DNA of 64,000 bases, taken from NCBI GenBank assembly GCA_913775725.1, contig CAJYNG010000008.1, positions 62,001 to 126,000 on the forward strand. Direction: 5' to 3'. Shown piece after piece: positions 1 through 9,081 of this stretch. A program made the translations under genes and the position numbers. Position 1 is the stretch's first letter; each line of letters starts with the position of its first letter. Below the pieces are notes generated by a model, which worked only from the letters and a program-made list of their open reading frames with translations, was not told the DNA's origin and did no database searches. Source of the stretch: an uncultured Stenotrophomonas sp. (GTDB lineage Bacteria > Pseudomonadota > Gammaproteobacteria > Xanthomonadales > Xanthomonadaceae).

Positions 1-1648
1 ACTGACCGGCGACAAGGCCACGCGCCGTTTCCGTCGCGGCTACCGCTTCGGCGATGGCCCGGTGCTGGCGGTGGTGCGCCCGGGCACCTTGCTGGAACTG
101 TGGTACGTGCTGCAGGCAGCGGTGCAGGGTGGGGCGGCGATCATCCTGCAGGCGGCCAACACCGGCCTGACCGGCGGCTCGACCCCGGATGGCAACGACT
201 ACGGGCGGCCGATCGTGCTGATCAGCACGCTGCGCCTGACCGGCATCCAGCTGTTGAACGAAGGCCGCCAGGTGCTGTGCCTGCCGGGCGCCACGCTGGA
301 CCGCCTGGAGCGGACGCTGGCACCGCTGGGCCGCGAACCGCATTCGGTGATCGGCTCGTCCTGCATCGGCGCCTCGGTGCTGGGCGGCATCTGCAACAAC
401 TCCGGCGGTGCGCTGGTGCGTCGTGGGCCGGCCTACACCGAGCTGGCACTGTATGCACAGGTCGATGCGCAGGGCCAGCTGCAGCTGGTCAACCATCTGG
501 GCATCGCGCTGGGCGATACACCCGAGCAGATCCTGCAGCGCCTGCAGGCCGGTGACTATGCTGCTGGCGACGTGGGGGACGGCGACGGCCGCGCCGCCTC
601 CGATCCACGCTATGCCGAGGAAGTGCGCCGGGTCGATGCCGATACCCCGGCGCGCTTCAACGCTGATCCCAGCCGCCACTACGAAGCGGCCGGTTCGGCC
701 GGCAAGCTGGCGGTGTTCGCGGTGCGCCTGGATACCTTTGAGAAGGAGGCCGCCGAGGTCTTCTATATCGGCAGCAACCGCACCGACAGCCTCACCGCGA
801 TCCGGCGCCAGCTGTTGACCGGATTTGAGCGCCTGCCGATTGCCGGCGAGTACATCCACCGCGATGCCTATGACATCGGCGAGCGCTACGGCAAGGACAG
901 CTTCCTGCTGATCGACCGCCTTGGAACGGCGCGCGTGCCGGCCGCCTTCGCACTGAAGAGCCGCGTCGATGGCTGGTTCGAGCGGTTGGGCCTGCGCGGC
1001 GTGACCGACCGTGTGATGCAGGTGCTGACGGGCCTGCTGCCCTCGCACCTTCCCAAGCGCATGGGCGAGTTCCGCCAGCGCTATGAGCATCACCTGCTGC
1101 TGAAGGTGTCCGCACAGGACGCAGCGCAAACCGAAGCCTGGCTGCGCGACTTCTTCGCTGGCCACGAAGGCGGCTATTTCCACTGCACGGCAGAGGAGGG
1201 GCGCAAGGCGTTCCTGCATCGCTTCGCTGTGGCCGGTGCCGCGGTGCGCTACCGCGAAGTGCATCGCCACCAGGTGCAGGACATCGTGGCGCTGGACATC
1301 GCCCTGCGCCGCGATGATGCCGACTGGTTCGAGCAGTTACCGGCCGATATCGACGACCGTCTGTTGCACAAGCTGTATTACGGGCACTTCCTGTGCCACG
1401 TGTTCCACCAGGACTACATCGCGCGCAAGGGTGAAGACCCGATGGCGATTGAGCATGCGATGTGGGCATTGCTGGACAGGCGTGGTGCCGAGTACCCGGC
1501 CGAGCACAATGTCGGCCACCTGTATCCGGCCAAGCCGGCGCTGGCCGGGTTCTACAGGCAGCTGGACCCGAGCAATACGTTCAATCCCGGTATCGGCCAG
1601 ACGTCGAAGGCGAAAGGGTGGGGTGGCTGCGACTGTAGTGGGCATTGA
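1..1648 (+). CDS. dld: Quinone-dependent D-lactate dehydrogenase, 5' end cut by window edge
   Basis: Membrane-associated FAD enzyme that oxidises D-lactate to pyruvate and passes electrons to the quinone pool. The reading frame is open from base 2, and a GTG at 62 lies inside the conserved FAD domain, so the true start is upstream of the window. About 548 residues are visible against roughly 570 in E. coli Dld, so only a short N-terminus is missing. Diagnostic stretches are QAANTGLTGGSTPDGNDY (FAD pyrophosphate loop), SVIGSSCIGASVLGGICNNSGG, HRDAYDIGERYGKDSFL, and the C-terminal AEHNVGHLY and NPGIGQTSK. These match the Dld family throughout, not the glycolate-oxidase-like DLD families. A SMAG dimer follows 22 bp after the stop and may end the transcript. 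Confidence 0.96.
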   Translation, partial: LTGDKATRRFRRGYRFGDGPVLAVVRPGTLLELWYVLQAAVQGGAAIILQAANTGLTGGSTPDGNDYGRPIVLISTLRLTGIQLLNEGRQVLCLPGATLDRLERTLAPLGREPHSVIGSSCIGASVLGGICNNSGGALVRRGPAYTELALYAQVDAQGQLQLVNHLGIALGDTPEQILQRLQAGDYAAGDVGDGDGRAASDPRYAEEVRRVDADTPARFNADPSRHYEAAGSAGKLAVFAVRLDTFEKEAAEVFYIGSNRTDSLTAIRRQLLTGFERLPIAGEYIHRDAYDIGERYGKDSFLLIDRLGTARVPAAFALKSRVDGWFERLGLRGVTDRVMQVLTGLLPSHLPKRMGEFRQRYEHHLLLKVSAQDAAQTEAWLRDFFAGHEGGYFHCTAEEGRKAFLHRFAVAGAAVRYREVHRHQVQDIVALDIALRRDDADWFEQLPADIDDRLLHKLYYGHFLCHVFHQDYIARKGEDPMAIEHAMWALLDRRGAEYPAEHNVGHLYPAKPALAGFYRQLDPSNTFNPGIGQTSKAKGWGGCDCSGH

Positions 1649-1669
1649 CGGATACAACGTGGCTTTACT

Positions 1670-1735
1670 GTAGAGCCGAGCCTAAGCTCGGCTGCTCTTC
1701 CCGACAGACAGCAGTCGAGCATGGCTCGACTCTAC
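1670..1735. repeat. SMAG-type GTAG palindrome dimer
   Basis: The block opens with GTAG and closes with CTAC. It contains two adjacent stem-loops: AGCCGAGC/GCTCGGCT in the left half and AGTCGAGC/GCTCGACT in the right half. This is the layout of the SMAG (GTAG) repeats known from S. maltophilia. It lies between dld and the next plus-strand gene and could act as a terminator or mRNA-stabilising structure. Confidence 0.8.
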
Positions 1736-1809
1736 AAAGTCAATGTCGAGCAGGCTCCCCGCCGCCCGGGCAACGGTTACCATCGGAAGCCCAACCGCAG
1801 GAGCCATCC

Positions 1810-2694
1810 ATGCCCACCGCTGCCGCCCGTGCCACCCTGTGCGTTGTAGTGCTGGCTACCCCGGTGCTGGTGCTGGCCCAAGGCTCGATCCTGCCGCAGC
1901 AGCGCGATGCCGCCGGCAATGTGATGGAGCCGCTGGGACAGGTACTGATCGCGAGTGAGACTGGACCGTCGGGGCTTTATGACTGCACGCGGGACGGCGA
2001 CTGGTGCGTGCGCGTGCAGCCGGTCGCCGAGGAGGGTGACCGGCCGACCGTGCTGGAGGTGCTTGAGAAGGCACCGGGCCAGGGCAAGCTACACACCTAC
2101 CACGTCAGCATCGACGTGCCGCAGGAAAGCGAGCTGTCGCTGTGGCCGTGGATCGTGCGGCTGGCCCCGGGCGTGGGCAGCGATGAACCAGTGACCGACC
2201 CGCAGCAGCGCGCCCGCCAGAATGTGCTGGTGGGCGGCATCGTCACGTTCAGCGCCATGTACTCCGGTGGAGGTGCCGACGCGTCCACGCTGCAGCTGGC
2301 ACGCGTACGTCACCTGCAGGACGACATCCAGGTGGACGACGACGTGCTGACCGTGCCATGGCTGGGTAATGCGATGATCCGCGCCTGTTTCAGCGAGCAG
2401 GACATGAAGCAGCGCGCAGGTGCCTGCCACGACGAATACGGCTTCTCGGCGAAGCTGGCGCTGGATACGGCTGCCGCGGGCATGCCGGTGCTGCGCTACC
2501 AGACCGTGGCGACCCGGTTCCCGGCCGGCGTTTCACGCTTCGAGGATTCGCTGGCCAAAGGCCCGCTGAAGAAGAAGGATCTGCGCAGCGAGCAGGACCC
2601 GGCGTGCACCTACATGCGGCTGTTCCGCTTCAGCGATGGGGTATTCCACCCCGACCAGGCGCTGCCGGACTGCGCCGGCTATACCGAACCCTGA
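1810..2694 (+). CDS. Conserved exported protein of unknown function (294 aa)
   Basis: I do not recognise a domain. The ATG at 1810 is preceded by CAGGAG and opens a clear signal peptide (hydrophobic core LCVVVLATPVLVLA, likely cleavage after LAQ). The frame stays open upstream to 1645, but that stretch runs through the SMAG repeat, so the earlier starts are rejected. The mature part is mixed alpha/beta in composition with five or more cysteines (for example YDCTRDGDWC and DPACTY), so a disulphide-bonded periplasmic protein is likely. It also has KGPLKKKDLRSEQDPA near the C-terminus. It stands alone and is convergent with the I78 inhibitor gene. Confidence 0.75.
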   Translation: MPTAAARATLCVVVLATPVLVLAQGSILPQQRDAAGNVMEPLGQVLIASETGPSGLYDCTRDGDWCVRVQPVAEEGDRPTVLEVLEKAPGQGKLHTYHVSIDVPQESELSLWPWIVRLAPGVGSDEPVTDPQQRARQNVLVGGIVTFSAMYSGGGADASTLQLARVRHLQDDIQVDDDVLTVPWLGNAMIRACFSEQDMKQRAGACHDEYGFSAKLALDTAAAGMPVLRYQTVATRFPAGVSRFEDSLAKGPLKKKDLRSEQDPACTYMRLFRFSDGVFHPDQALPDCAGYTEP

Positions 2695-2699
2695 ACCCT

Positions 2700-2791
2700 G
2701 TAGTCGAGCCATGCTCGACTCGCGTTTTCTGTAGAGCCGAGCCCACGCTCGGCTGCCACGGAAGAGCAGCCGAGCGTGGGCTCGGCTCTAC
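2700..2791. repeat. SMAG monomer followed by a perfect SMAG inverted dimer
   Basis: A single GTAG palindrome (2700-2720) is followed by two SMAG copies in opposite orientation (2731-2755 and 2767-2791). The two 25-bp arms starting GTAGAGCCGAGCCCACGC are exact reverse complements separated by an 11-nt loop, so the transcript of either strand folds into one very stable hairpin. It sits between the stops of two convergent genes, the usual position of a bidirectional terminator. Confidence 0.85.
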
Positions 2792-2809
2792 AGAAGCCTG
2801 TGGCGGTGC

Positions 2810-3106
2810 TTACTCGCAGCGGGTGGCGGTGATGATGTTGTCCTTGTCCACGAACACGCGCAGGCGGTCCTGGCGGATATCCTTGGTGGTGATGGTGCTG
2901 GGGCCGATCGGGTTGACCAGGCCGGCACCGCTCTCGCTGGACAGGCGGCGGATGTTGGGCTCATTGGCCGGCTGGCCGATCGCCCAGCCCAGCTGGCTGG
3001 CGTCGCAGCGGCCGCTGCCTTTGACTTCCGGGCCAGGGGTGCTGACGCAGGCCGACAGCAGCAGCGCAGAGGCCGGCAGCAACAGGGACAGACGGAATGC
3101 AGACAT
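2810..3106 (-). CDS. I78-family peptidase inhibitor, lipoprotein
   Basis: Small (98 aa) lipoprotein with a signal peptide ending in the lipobox LSAC, so it is predicted to be anchored in the outer or inner membrane. The mature domain has the I78 signature order: a Cys near the start (GRCDASQLGW), the IGQPANEPNIRRL segment, TTKDIRQDRLRVFVDKDN, and a terminal Cys (ATRCE). The paired cysteines probably form the disulphide that clamps the inhibitory loop. Family members inhibit serine proteases such as subtilisin or trypsin. The natural target here is unknown. Confidence 0.85.
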   Translation of the reverse strand: MSAFRLSLLLPASALLLSACVSTPGPEVKGSGRCDASQLGWAIGQPANEPNIRRLSSESGAGLVNPIGPSTITTKDIRQDRLRVFVDKDNIITATRCE

Positions 3107-3277
3107 GCGAGCGCTCCTGCGCAGGGGAAGATGGCGGGAACGATAGCACCCGGCGTGCGAAAGGCGTCAGCGCCCCGGTCATTGCCGGCACAGCGTGGCC
3201 GTTGCATAGTGATAGGGATGACTGGCACCGCGCCAGCGGGTAGGCCGGGCTCTTCCGGCCCAGGTATTGGATACGGT

Positions 3278-3931
3278 ATGACGGCAGGCAGTTTCCGCAG
3301 GAAGCACAAGACGATGGCGCTGGTGTTGTCGTTGCTGGGCGTGGCGTTTGCCGCCTCCGCTGCCGATCCGGAACCCGCGCCGGTCGAAACGCCGGTATTC
3401 GGTGCCTGGCGCAACCTGCAGACCGAATCCGGCTATGTGCCGGCGCAGCGCAACCTGGCCTTTGCCATGCTGCCGCAGGCGGCGACCCGGGGCGACCGTT
3501 TCGCCATCCTCGACCGTGAAGGCAAGCGGACGGTGTGCTGCCTGCAGGTGGCCAGTCCCTCGCTGGGCGTGGCCGCGCTGCGCGGTCAGTACCACCTGCC
3601 ACAGGCCTGGGTGACCGACCTGAGCAATGGCCGCAGCCCCGCACGTCCCTATGTGCCGCACGTCTATGCGATGCAGCGGGTGGACGAGCTGGCCGACTAC
3701 AGCTTCGCCGATGTGCCCGGCGCCTACAGCGACCTGGGCGGGCTGCTGATTCCGGAAGGTGCCGCGCTGGAGGCCGACGGCAGCGCCGTGCGCCTGGGTG
3801 AGACCCGCTATCCGCTGCATTTCCAGCGGCAGCCGCCCGCCGATGACGATGGCGCGCTGGATCGCTACAGCCTGCAGACCGGCGAGGGTGCCGCCCCGAT
3901 CGTGGTTGAAGTGCCGTTCGGCACCTACTGA
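3278..3931 (+). CDS. Exported protein of unknown function (217 aa)
   Basis: No known family recognised. The frame is open from 3131, but the ATG at 3278 gives a positively charged n-region (FRRKHK), a hydrophobic core (MALVLSLLGVAFA) and a cleavage site near ASA. An ATG at 3314 has a better Shine-Dalgarno (AGGAAG) but would leave a signal peptide without charge, so the start is not settled. The mature protein contains a vicinal Cys pair (VCCLQV) and ends with EVPFGTY. It is transcribed towards cdh, 68 bp away, and could share its transcript. Confidence 0.65.
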   Translation: MTAGSFRRKHKTMALVLSLLGVAFAASAADPEPAPVETPVFGAWRNLQTESGYVPAQRNLAFAMLPQAATRGDRFAILDREGKRTVCCLQVASPSLGVAALRGQYHLPQAWVTDLSNGRSPARPYVPHVYAMQRVDELADYSFADVPGAYSDLGGLLIPEGAALEADGSAVRLGETRYPLHFQRQPPADDDGALDRYSLQTGEGAAPIVVEVPFGTY

Positions 3932-3999
3932 TTGCAGCATTGCACTGGCTAGAATGCAGCGCGGCGCTGTCTGCCGTGCCTGCTCCGTGAGTCGTTTCC

Positions 4000-4779
4000 G
4001 TGTCCTTGCGCCCCTTCCTGCTGTCGTCCCTGCTGCTGTTGTCTGCCTGTGCCAGCGCGCCACCGCCGCCGCCGGCCCATTCCGATGCGTTGTGGCGATT
4101 GATCGAACGTGACTGCCGGGGCGTCGAAGGACCACGCGGCGACTGCCTGCGCGTGGAGACGGCCGCGGACCGCCGCGATGTGCTGGTCAAGGACGCGCAC
4201 GGCGACTACCAGTTCCTGTTGATGCCGCTGGACAAGGTCAGCGGCATCGAGAACCGCAGCCTGTACCAGCGTGGTGCACCGAACTACTTCGCTGCAGCCT
4301 GGCAGGCGCGCAGCCTCACCGAACAGGCCCTGCGGCAACCGCTGCCACGCAATGTCGCCAGCCTGGCGTTGAACTCGCCGCACGGCCGGTCACAGCACCA
4401 GCTGCATATCCATGTGGATTGCCTGCGTGCCGACGTGCTGCAGGCGCTGGACACGCATGCTGCCGCCCTGGGTAGCCGCTGGGTACCGTTGCCGGTGCTG
4501 CTGCGCGGCCATCAGTACCAGGCCCGCCTGCTGCCGGGCGCGGAACTGACCGCCAATCCGCTCAATCTGCTGGCCTATGACCTCGCTGGCGTGGACGACG
4601 TAGGCCAGTGGAGCCTGGTCGTGGCCGGCCGGGACGCAGTGCAGGGCGGTCCGGGCTTCATCCTGCTGGCCACCCGCGTGGACGCCGGAACCGGCAACGA
4701 GGCCAGCGCTGAAGAACTGCAGGACCACGCGTGTTCGGTGCTGACCGGTGCCGACAACGCGCTGGAGCGGGTGCGCTAG
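4000..4779 (+). CDS. cdh: CDP-diacylglycerol pyrophosphatase, lipoprotein form
   Basis: Hydrolyses CDP-diacylglycerol to CMP and phosphatidate, a phospholipid turnover step at the membrane. The hallmark is SQHQLHIHVDC near residue 135, the HIT-like HxHxH catalytic motif of the Cdh family, with upstream LMPLDKVSGIENRSL as substrate-loop context. The GTG start opens a signal sequence ending in LSAC, a lipobox, so this copy is probably lipid-anchored, unlike E. coli Cdh, which keeps an N-terminal membrane helix. Length (259 aa) is normal. Its TAG stop overlaps the stop of the convergent GNAT gene. Confidence 0.88.
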   Translation: MSLRPFLLSSLLLLSACASAPPPPPAHSDALWRLIERDCRGVEGPRGDCLRVETAADRRDVLVKDAHGDYQFLLMPLDKVSGIENRSLYQRGAPNYFAAAWQARSLTEQALRQPLPRNVASLALNSPHGRSQHQLHIHVDCLRADVLQALDTHAAALGSRWVPLPVLLRGHQYQARLLPGAELTANPLNLLAYDLAGVDDVGQWSLVVAGRDAVQGGPGFILLATRVDAGTGNEASAEELQDHACSVLTGADNALERVR

Positions 4780-5375
4780 TCCAGCACGCGATGCTGGCCG
4801 CGCCACATCGGCGCGGTCAGTGCCAGCAGCTGGCGATCCTGCCAGCCCTCCAGATCCAGATGATGGTCGCGCAGCAGGCCTTCCTGCTCGAAGCCGAAGG
4901 CGTGCAGCGCAGTGGCGAACGGGTCATTGCAGTTTGGTGGCAGCATCACGAACAGGCGATGCAGGCCGACATCCTCGAACAGGAACGGGCACAGCGCCCG
5001 TAGCGCCGCGTCGGTATGCGGGTGCCAGTGCTGCAGCGACAGCAACTCGGCACTGCGCGCGTGCAGCGACTGCAGGCGGATATGCAGCTGATCCAGCACC
5101 GTGCCGTGTTCGTCGTCGAACACTCCCAGCAGCAGCTGATCGTTGTCCTGCTCCAGGCGCGAGCGATGCATGTGGGCGAGAAAGCGTGCCTCCTCGTCGA
5201 TGTCGCCGGGGTGACGGCGGCCGCGCCGGCGGCGGTCATCGAACAAGCGCCAGCGTGGCAGATCGGTGCGCAGGAATGGGCGCAGGGTGACCGGCGCCGC
5301 CTGCAGCTGCAGCAGATGGCGGCGCTGCACCGAGCGCAGCGGGGGAAGGGCGGAGGTCGGGTACGGGGTCGTCAT
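4776..5375 (-). CDS. GNAT-family acetyltransferase (RimJ/RimL-like)
   Basis: Predicted cytoplasmic acetyl-CoA transferase of about 199 aa. The N-terminal half has the usual RimJ/L-type beta strands (VTLRPFLRTDLPRW, LLGVFDDEHGTVLDQLHI). The C-terminal half has GLHRLFVMLPPNCNDPFATA and LHAFGFEQEGLLRDHHL, which resemble the acetyl-CoA-binding and terminal strands (NxxSxxlxeklGFxxEG pattern). The start at 5375 (MTTPYPTS) is chosen because the upstream extension to 5477 is non-coding in composition. The substrate is unknown. The gene ends inside the CTAG shared with cdh. Confidence 0.75.
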   Translation of the reverse strand: MTTPYPTSALPPLRSVQRRHLLQLQAAPVTLRPFLRTDLPRWRLFDDRRRRGRRHPGDIDEEARFLAHMHRSRLEQDNDQLLLGVFDDEHGTVLDQLHIRLQSLHARSAELLSLQHWHPHTDAALRALCPFLFEDVGLHRLFVMLPPNCNDPFATALHAFGFEQEGLLRDHHLDLEGWQDRQLLALTAPMWRGQHRVLD

Positions 5376-5590
5376 CCCAGCAACGATGACCGTGTCAACA
5401 GCGCCAGACCATTCAAAACATTGCAAAAACACGCCGGGCATCGGGCCGGATCTGATTCGGTTCAGGCATAAGCCCATCAGGGCTGGTCATTTCCGTTGAA
5501 ACCACCCATTCAGGACACTTTCGTTACGGGATCGTTATGCGCCGCTCAGGCCGCTGCTCCCGTACCACCACCCACTCCCCCAGGAAGCCC

Positions 5591-8317
5591 ATGTCCGCCT
5601 CCCACAAGGCGCCGCGCCCGCGTCCGCTGGTGCTCGCACTGTCGTCCCTGATGCTGGTCTCGCTGCCGGCCTTCGCGCAGGAAAGCGCACCCACCTCATT
5701 GCAGGAAGTGAAGGTCACCGGCTCGCGCATTCCACGTGCGAGCGTCGAAGGGCCGTCGCCGGTGACGGTGATCAGCCGCGAGCAGATCGATGCGCAGGGC
5801 TACCGCAATGCCTTCGATGCGCTGAGCGCGCTGACCGAGAACACCGGCAACGTGCAGGGCGAGGACTTCGGCAATACCTTCACCCCGGCCGCCAACACCA
5901 TCAACCTGCGCGGACTGGGCCCGAACCGCACGCTGGTGCTGGTCAACGGTCGCCGCCAGGCGGACTACCCGCTGGCCTACGAAGGTTCGGTGAACGTGGT
6001 CAACCTGGCCAACATTCCCAGCGCACTGATCGAGCGCATCGAAGTGCTGGCCGCCGGTGCATCGGCGGTGTACGGCTCCGACGCCATTGCAGGTGTGGTG
6101 AACATCATCCTCAAGGACCGCTTTGAGGGCGTGGACGTGAACGTGCGCGCCGGTGGCACCCAGCAGGGCGGTGGTGACAACCAGCGCGCGCAGGTGGTCG
6201 GTGGCAGTTCCGGCGAGCGTTGGGACGCGCTGTTCGGCTTCGAGTTCGACGTGCGCAAGGCGATCCACGCGCGCCAGCGCGACTTCATGGATTCGCTGGA
6301 TGATGACCCGGCCGGCAAGGCACCGCAGGCGACCGCGATCGCCTATCGCCGCAATGCTGCCACTGGCCGCAACATCGATCCGGGCGTCAACGGCTGCGAC
6401 GCAGCGTCGGACATCTATGGCGGCAGTGTGTTCCGCGCCAACAACCCGCGCCAGGGCTGGTACTGCGGCAGCAACGAGGCCGCAGCCAGCTACTGGACCG
6501 TGCAGACCCAGAAGCGCAACCTCAATGGCTATGGCCTGCTGACCTTCCACGTCAACGAGACCACCGACCTGTTCGCCGATGTCGCCGTGGGCAGCGCGCG
6601 GATCTACAACAACACGCGTGCACCGACCTGGACCTCGGCCCGCAACTACTTCTACAACCATACCACCGGCAACCTGGAAAGCTGGTACCGCCGCTTCGCG
6701 CCGGAGGAAATCGGCGGCCTGCCGCGCAATGCCAACCGCTTCCTGGAAAACTCGTGGTCGTTCAACGTCGGCGCACGTGGCCAGATCGGCGACAGCGGCT
6801 GGGATTACGAAGCGGTCTACAGCCGCTCGCGTTACGAAAACCGCACCCGTCGCCCGGTGCTGCTGGCCGGCATCAATGAATACCTGCTGGGCCCGAAGCT
6901 GGGCGTGCGCAATGGCGTGGAGGTCTATGCGCCGGACCCGGCGCGCCTGTTCCAGCCGCTGAGCCCGAACGAGTACCAGGGCCTGTCCGGCTACCAGGAG
7001 AGCCGCAACGCGGCGTGGTTGCAGACCTTCAGCGCCAGCGTCAACGGCCGGTTGTTCGCACTGCCCGGTGGCGATGCCGCGCTGGCCTCGGTGGTCGAGG
7101 CCGGCAGCCAGGGCTACCGCAACCGCCCGGACCCGCGCCTGGGCACCGGCGAGTTCTGGAACACCAGCGCCGGCATCGGTGCCGGTGGCGAGCGCGACCG
7201 CTATGCCGCCGGCGTGGAGCTGCAGCTGCCGTTGCTGCAGTCGCTGACCACCACCCTGGCCGGTCGCTATGATCAGTATCGTGCCGGCGGCGAGCACATC
7301 GGCAAGGCGACCTGGAGCTTCGGCGTCGAGTTCCGCCCGATCGAGAGCCTGTTGATCCGTGGTACGGCGGCGACCAGTTTCCGGGCGCCGGACATGAACT
7401 ACGTGTTCGCGACCGAGACGCGCGGTTACAACCCGGGCATGACCGACTACTGGCGCTGCCGCACCGCAGGCCAGTCGTACGACAACTGTGACTACAACGG
7501 CCTGTCGATCGACTACAGCAACCGCGCCAATGCCCAGCTGCAGCCGGAATCGGCCAAGTCGTATGGCTTCGGCGTGGTCTGGTCGCCGCTGTCCGGCCTG
7601 GATTTCAGCGCCGACTACTACGACATCCGCATAGACAACGAGGTGACCAGCCTCGATACCAGCCGCATCCTGCGTGACGAGGCCGATTGCCGCCTGGGCC
7701 GCACGCTGGGCGGCGAAGCGCGCGATATCGGTTCACCGCTGTGCCAGGACGCGCTGTCGCGAGTGATCCGCAACCCATCCACTGCAACCGTGCAGCCGGA
7801 CCAGGTGACCCGCGTGCTGATCAACCCGATCAACGCCGCCTCCGAATCGGTGCGTGGCCTGGACCTGAAGGGCAACTGGCGTTTCGATGCCGGCCGCTAT
7901 GGCCGCTTCACCACGCGCCTGGCCTATACCGTGGTGCTGGAGCATAAATACCGGCAGTTCTCCGATGATCCGGAGCGTGACATCCGCAATTCGCTGGATG
8001 ATTACCAGTGGCGCAGCAAGGCCAACGGCAGCATCACCTGGAACCAGGGTGACTGGACCACCACGCTGTACGGCAACCGCTTCGGCTCGCTGCCGAAGAC
8101 CGATGGCAGCGGCCGCATCGCACCGTACATGACGTACAACGCCAGCGTGTTCCGCCAATTTGGCGAGAATCTGTCGGTGGGCGTGATCGTCAACAACCTG
8201 CGTGACAGCCGCCCGCCGGCAGACAAGAACGGTGGCGGCTGGCCGTTCTACCCGGTTGGCAACTACGACCCGTATGGCCGCCAGTACTGGCTGCAGCTGG
8301 ACTACCGGTTCCGCTGA
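5591..8317 (+). CDS. TonB-dependent outer membrane receptor (908 aa), substrate unknown
   Basis: Outer membrane active transporter. The ATG at 5591 has AGGAAG upstream and opens a signal peptide cleaved after FAQ. The plug domain begins at about residue 40 (GSRIPRASVEGPSPVTVISREQ), with INLRGLGPNRTLVLVNGRR and YGSDAIAGVVNIILK, and is followed by a long beta-barrel ending YWLQLDYRFR, with the terminal aromatic expected for BAM insertion. It belongs to the large GSRI-type receptor subfamily that in Xanthomonads often serves carbohydrate or peptide uptake. No transporter, sigma or FecR gene is adjacent, so the ligand cannot be inferred. A strong terminator follows. Confidence 0.92.
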   Translation: MSASHKAPRPRPLVLALSSLMLVSLPAFAQESAPTSLQEVKVTGSRIPRASVEGPSPVTVISREQIDAQGYRNAFDALSALTENTGNVQGEDFGNTFTPAANTINLRGLGPNRTLVLVNGRRQADYPLAYEGSVNVVNLANIPSALIERIEVLAAGASAVYGSDAIAGVVNIILKDRFEGVDVNVRAGGTQQGGGDNQRAQVVGGSSGERWDALFGFEFDVRKAIHARQRDFMDSLDDDPAGKAPQATAIAYRRNAATGRNIDPGVNGCDAASDIYGGSVFRANNPRQGWYCGSNEAAASYWTVQTQKRNLNGYGLLTFHVNETTDLFADVAVGSARIYNNTRAPTWTSARNYFYNHTTGNLESWYRRFAPEEIGGLPRNANRFLENSWSFNVGARGQIGDSGWDYEAVYSRSRYENRTRRPVLLAGINEYLLGPKLGVRNGVEVYAPDPARLFQPLSPNEYQGLSGYQESRNAAWLQTFSASVNGRLFALPGGDAALASVVEAGSQGYRNRPDPRLGTGEFWNTSAGIGAGGERDRYAAGVELQLPLLQSLTTTLAGRYDQYRAGGEHIGKATWSFGVEFRPIESLLIRGTAATSFRAPDMNYVFATETRGYNPGMTDYWRCRTAGQSYDNCDYNGLSIDYSNRANAQLQPESAKSYGFGVVWSPLSGLDFSADYYDIRIDNEVTSLDTSRILRDEADCRLGRTLGGEARDIGSPLCQDALSRVIRNPSTATVQPDQVTRVLINPINAASESVRGLDLKGNWRFDAGRYGRFTTRLAYTVVLEHKYRQFSDDPERDIRNSLDDYQWRSKANGSITWNQGDWTTTLYGNRFGSLPKTDGSGRIAPYMTYNASVFRQFGENLSVGVIVNNLRDSRPPADKNGGGWPFYPVGNYDPYGRQYWLQLDYRFR

Positions 8318-8334
8318 TCCGGCAGGCGAACGAA

Positions 8335-8357
8335 AGGCCCGGCATTGCCGGGCTTTT
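8335..8357 (+). terminator. Rho-independent terminator after the TonB receptor
   Basis: GCCCGGCATTGCCGGGC forms a GC-rich stem with a short loop and is followed directly by TTTTCTTTG. It lies 20-40 bp after the receptor stop, on its strand. Confidence 0.9.
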
Positions 8358-8427
8358 CTTTGTGCAGCGCACCCGTGCAGCCGCTGCGCGCGTGGCATGC
8401 TGTGACGCTACGCGGAGGAGGATGCGC

Positions 8428-9054
8428 ATGGATGTCAGGGTGTGGAGCGTGCTTGCCGTGCTGGCCATTGCCGGTTGCGACAGCAAGCAGGCGGCCAGCG
8501 TGGAGGGTGCTGCGAAGACGGCCGGGGCCGCGCCCGTGCCGTCCCTTTCCAGCGCGGTGACCGATGCTGGATCAGCGCGCATGCCAACGGCATCGAAGCG
8601 TGCGACGGCCACGCAGGTGCCTGCGGATCCCGAGGGACACTTCCTCGAGGGCGAGCGCTTGCTGTTGACTGAAGGAGCACTGTCGGCGGAAAAGAGCGAC
8701 GTGATACTTGGCTCGGACAACGCCTTTGCGCAGGCGATCAGCCAGTTCGAGCGGGATGCGGTGGGCCACCCGGAAGTGCAGGACCTGACCCGGCTCTACA
8801 GGACGGCCGCGACCCGGCTCATCGGCAGCGACGGCACGCTGGTGTCTTTTGCCTGTGGCTACAGCCTGTGTGTCGGCCAGATCCGAAGCCGTACCGACGA
8901 GGATTTCAGTGCCTGGTCCGAGGCGATCGGCATGGACAAGGCGGCCCCGGTCTACAGTCTGACCACGGCGCCGATGACATGGGGCAGGGACCAGCGTGGT
9001 GGGCGCTTCGTGTTCTCGGTGGATCCTGCAGCCAACGCCATCACGGGCCCGTAG
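8428..9054 (+). CDS. Lipoprotein of unknown function (208 aa)
   Basis: No family recognised. The ATG at 8428 is best spaced from the strong ribosome-binding site GGAGGAGG, and the ATG at 8422 is too close to it. The protein starts with a short signal peptide with lipobox LAIAGC, then a low-complexity Ala/Ser/Pro linker to about residue 70, then a mixed domain with SFACGYSLCVGQIRS, a likely disulphide pair. It is convergent with the next gene, with only 27 bp between stops. Confidence 0.7.
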   Translation: MDVRVWSVLAVLAIAGCDSKQAASVEGAAKTAGAAPVPSLSSAVTDAGSARMPTASKRATATQVPADPEGHFLEGERLLLTEGALSAEKSDVILGSDNAFAQAISQFERDAVGHPEVQDLTRLYRTAATRLIGSDGTLVSFACGYSLCVGQIRSRTDEDFSAWSEAIGMDKAAPVYSLTTAPMTWGRDQRGGRFVFSVDPAANAITGP

Positions 9055-9081
9055 CCGGCAGATGCCCGGCGCCACGGCGTT

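Noticed and set aside
5696-7297. A 533-codon frame antisense to the TonB receptor
   Set aside because: Shadow of the receptor gene; the plus strand has RBS, signal peptide and barrel.
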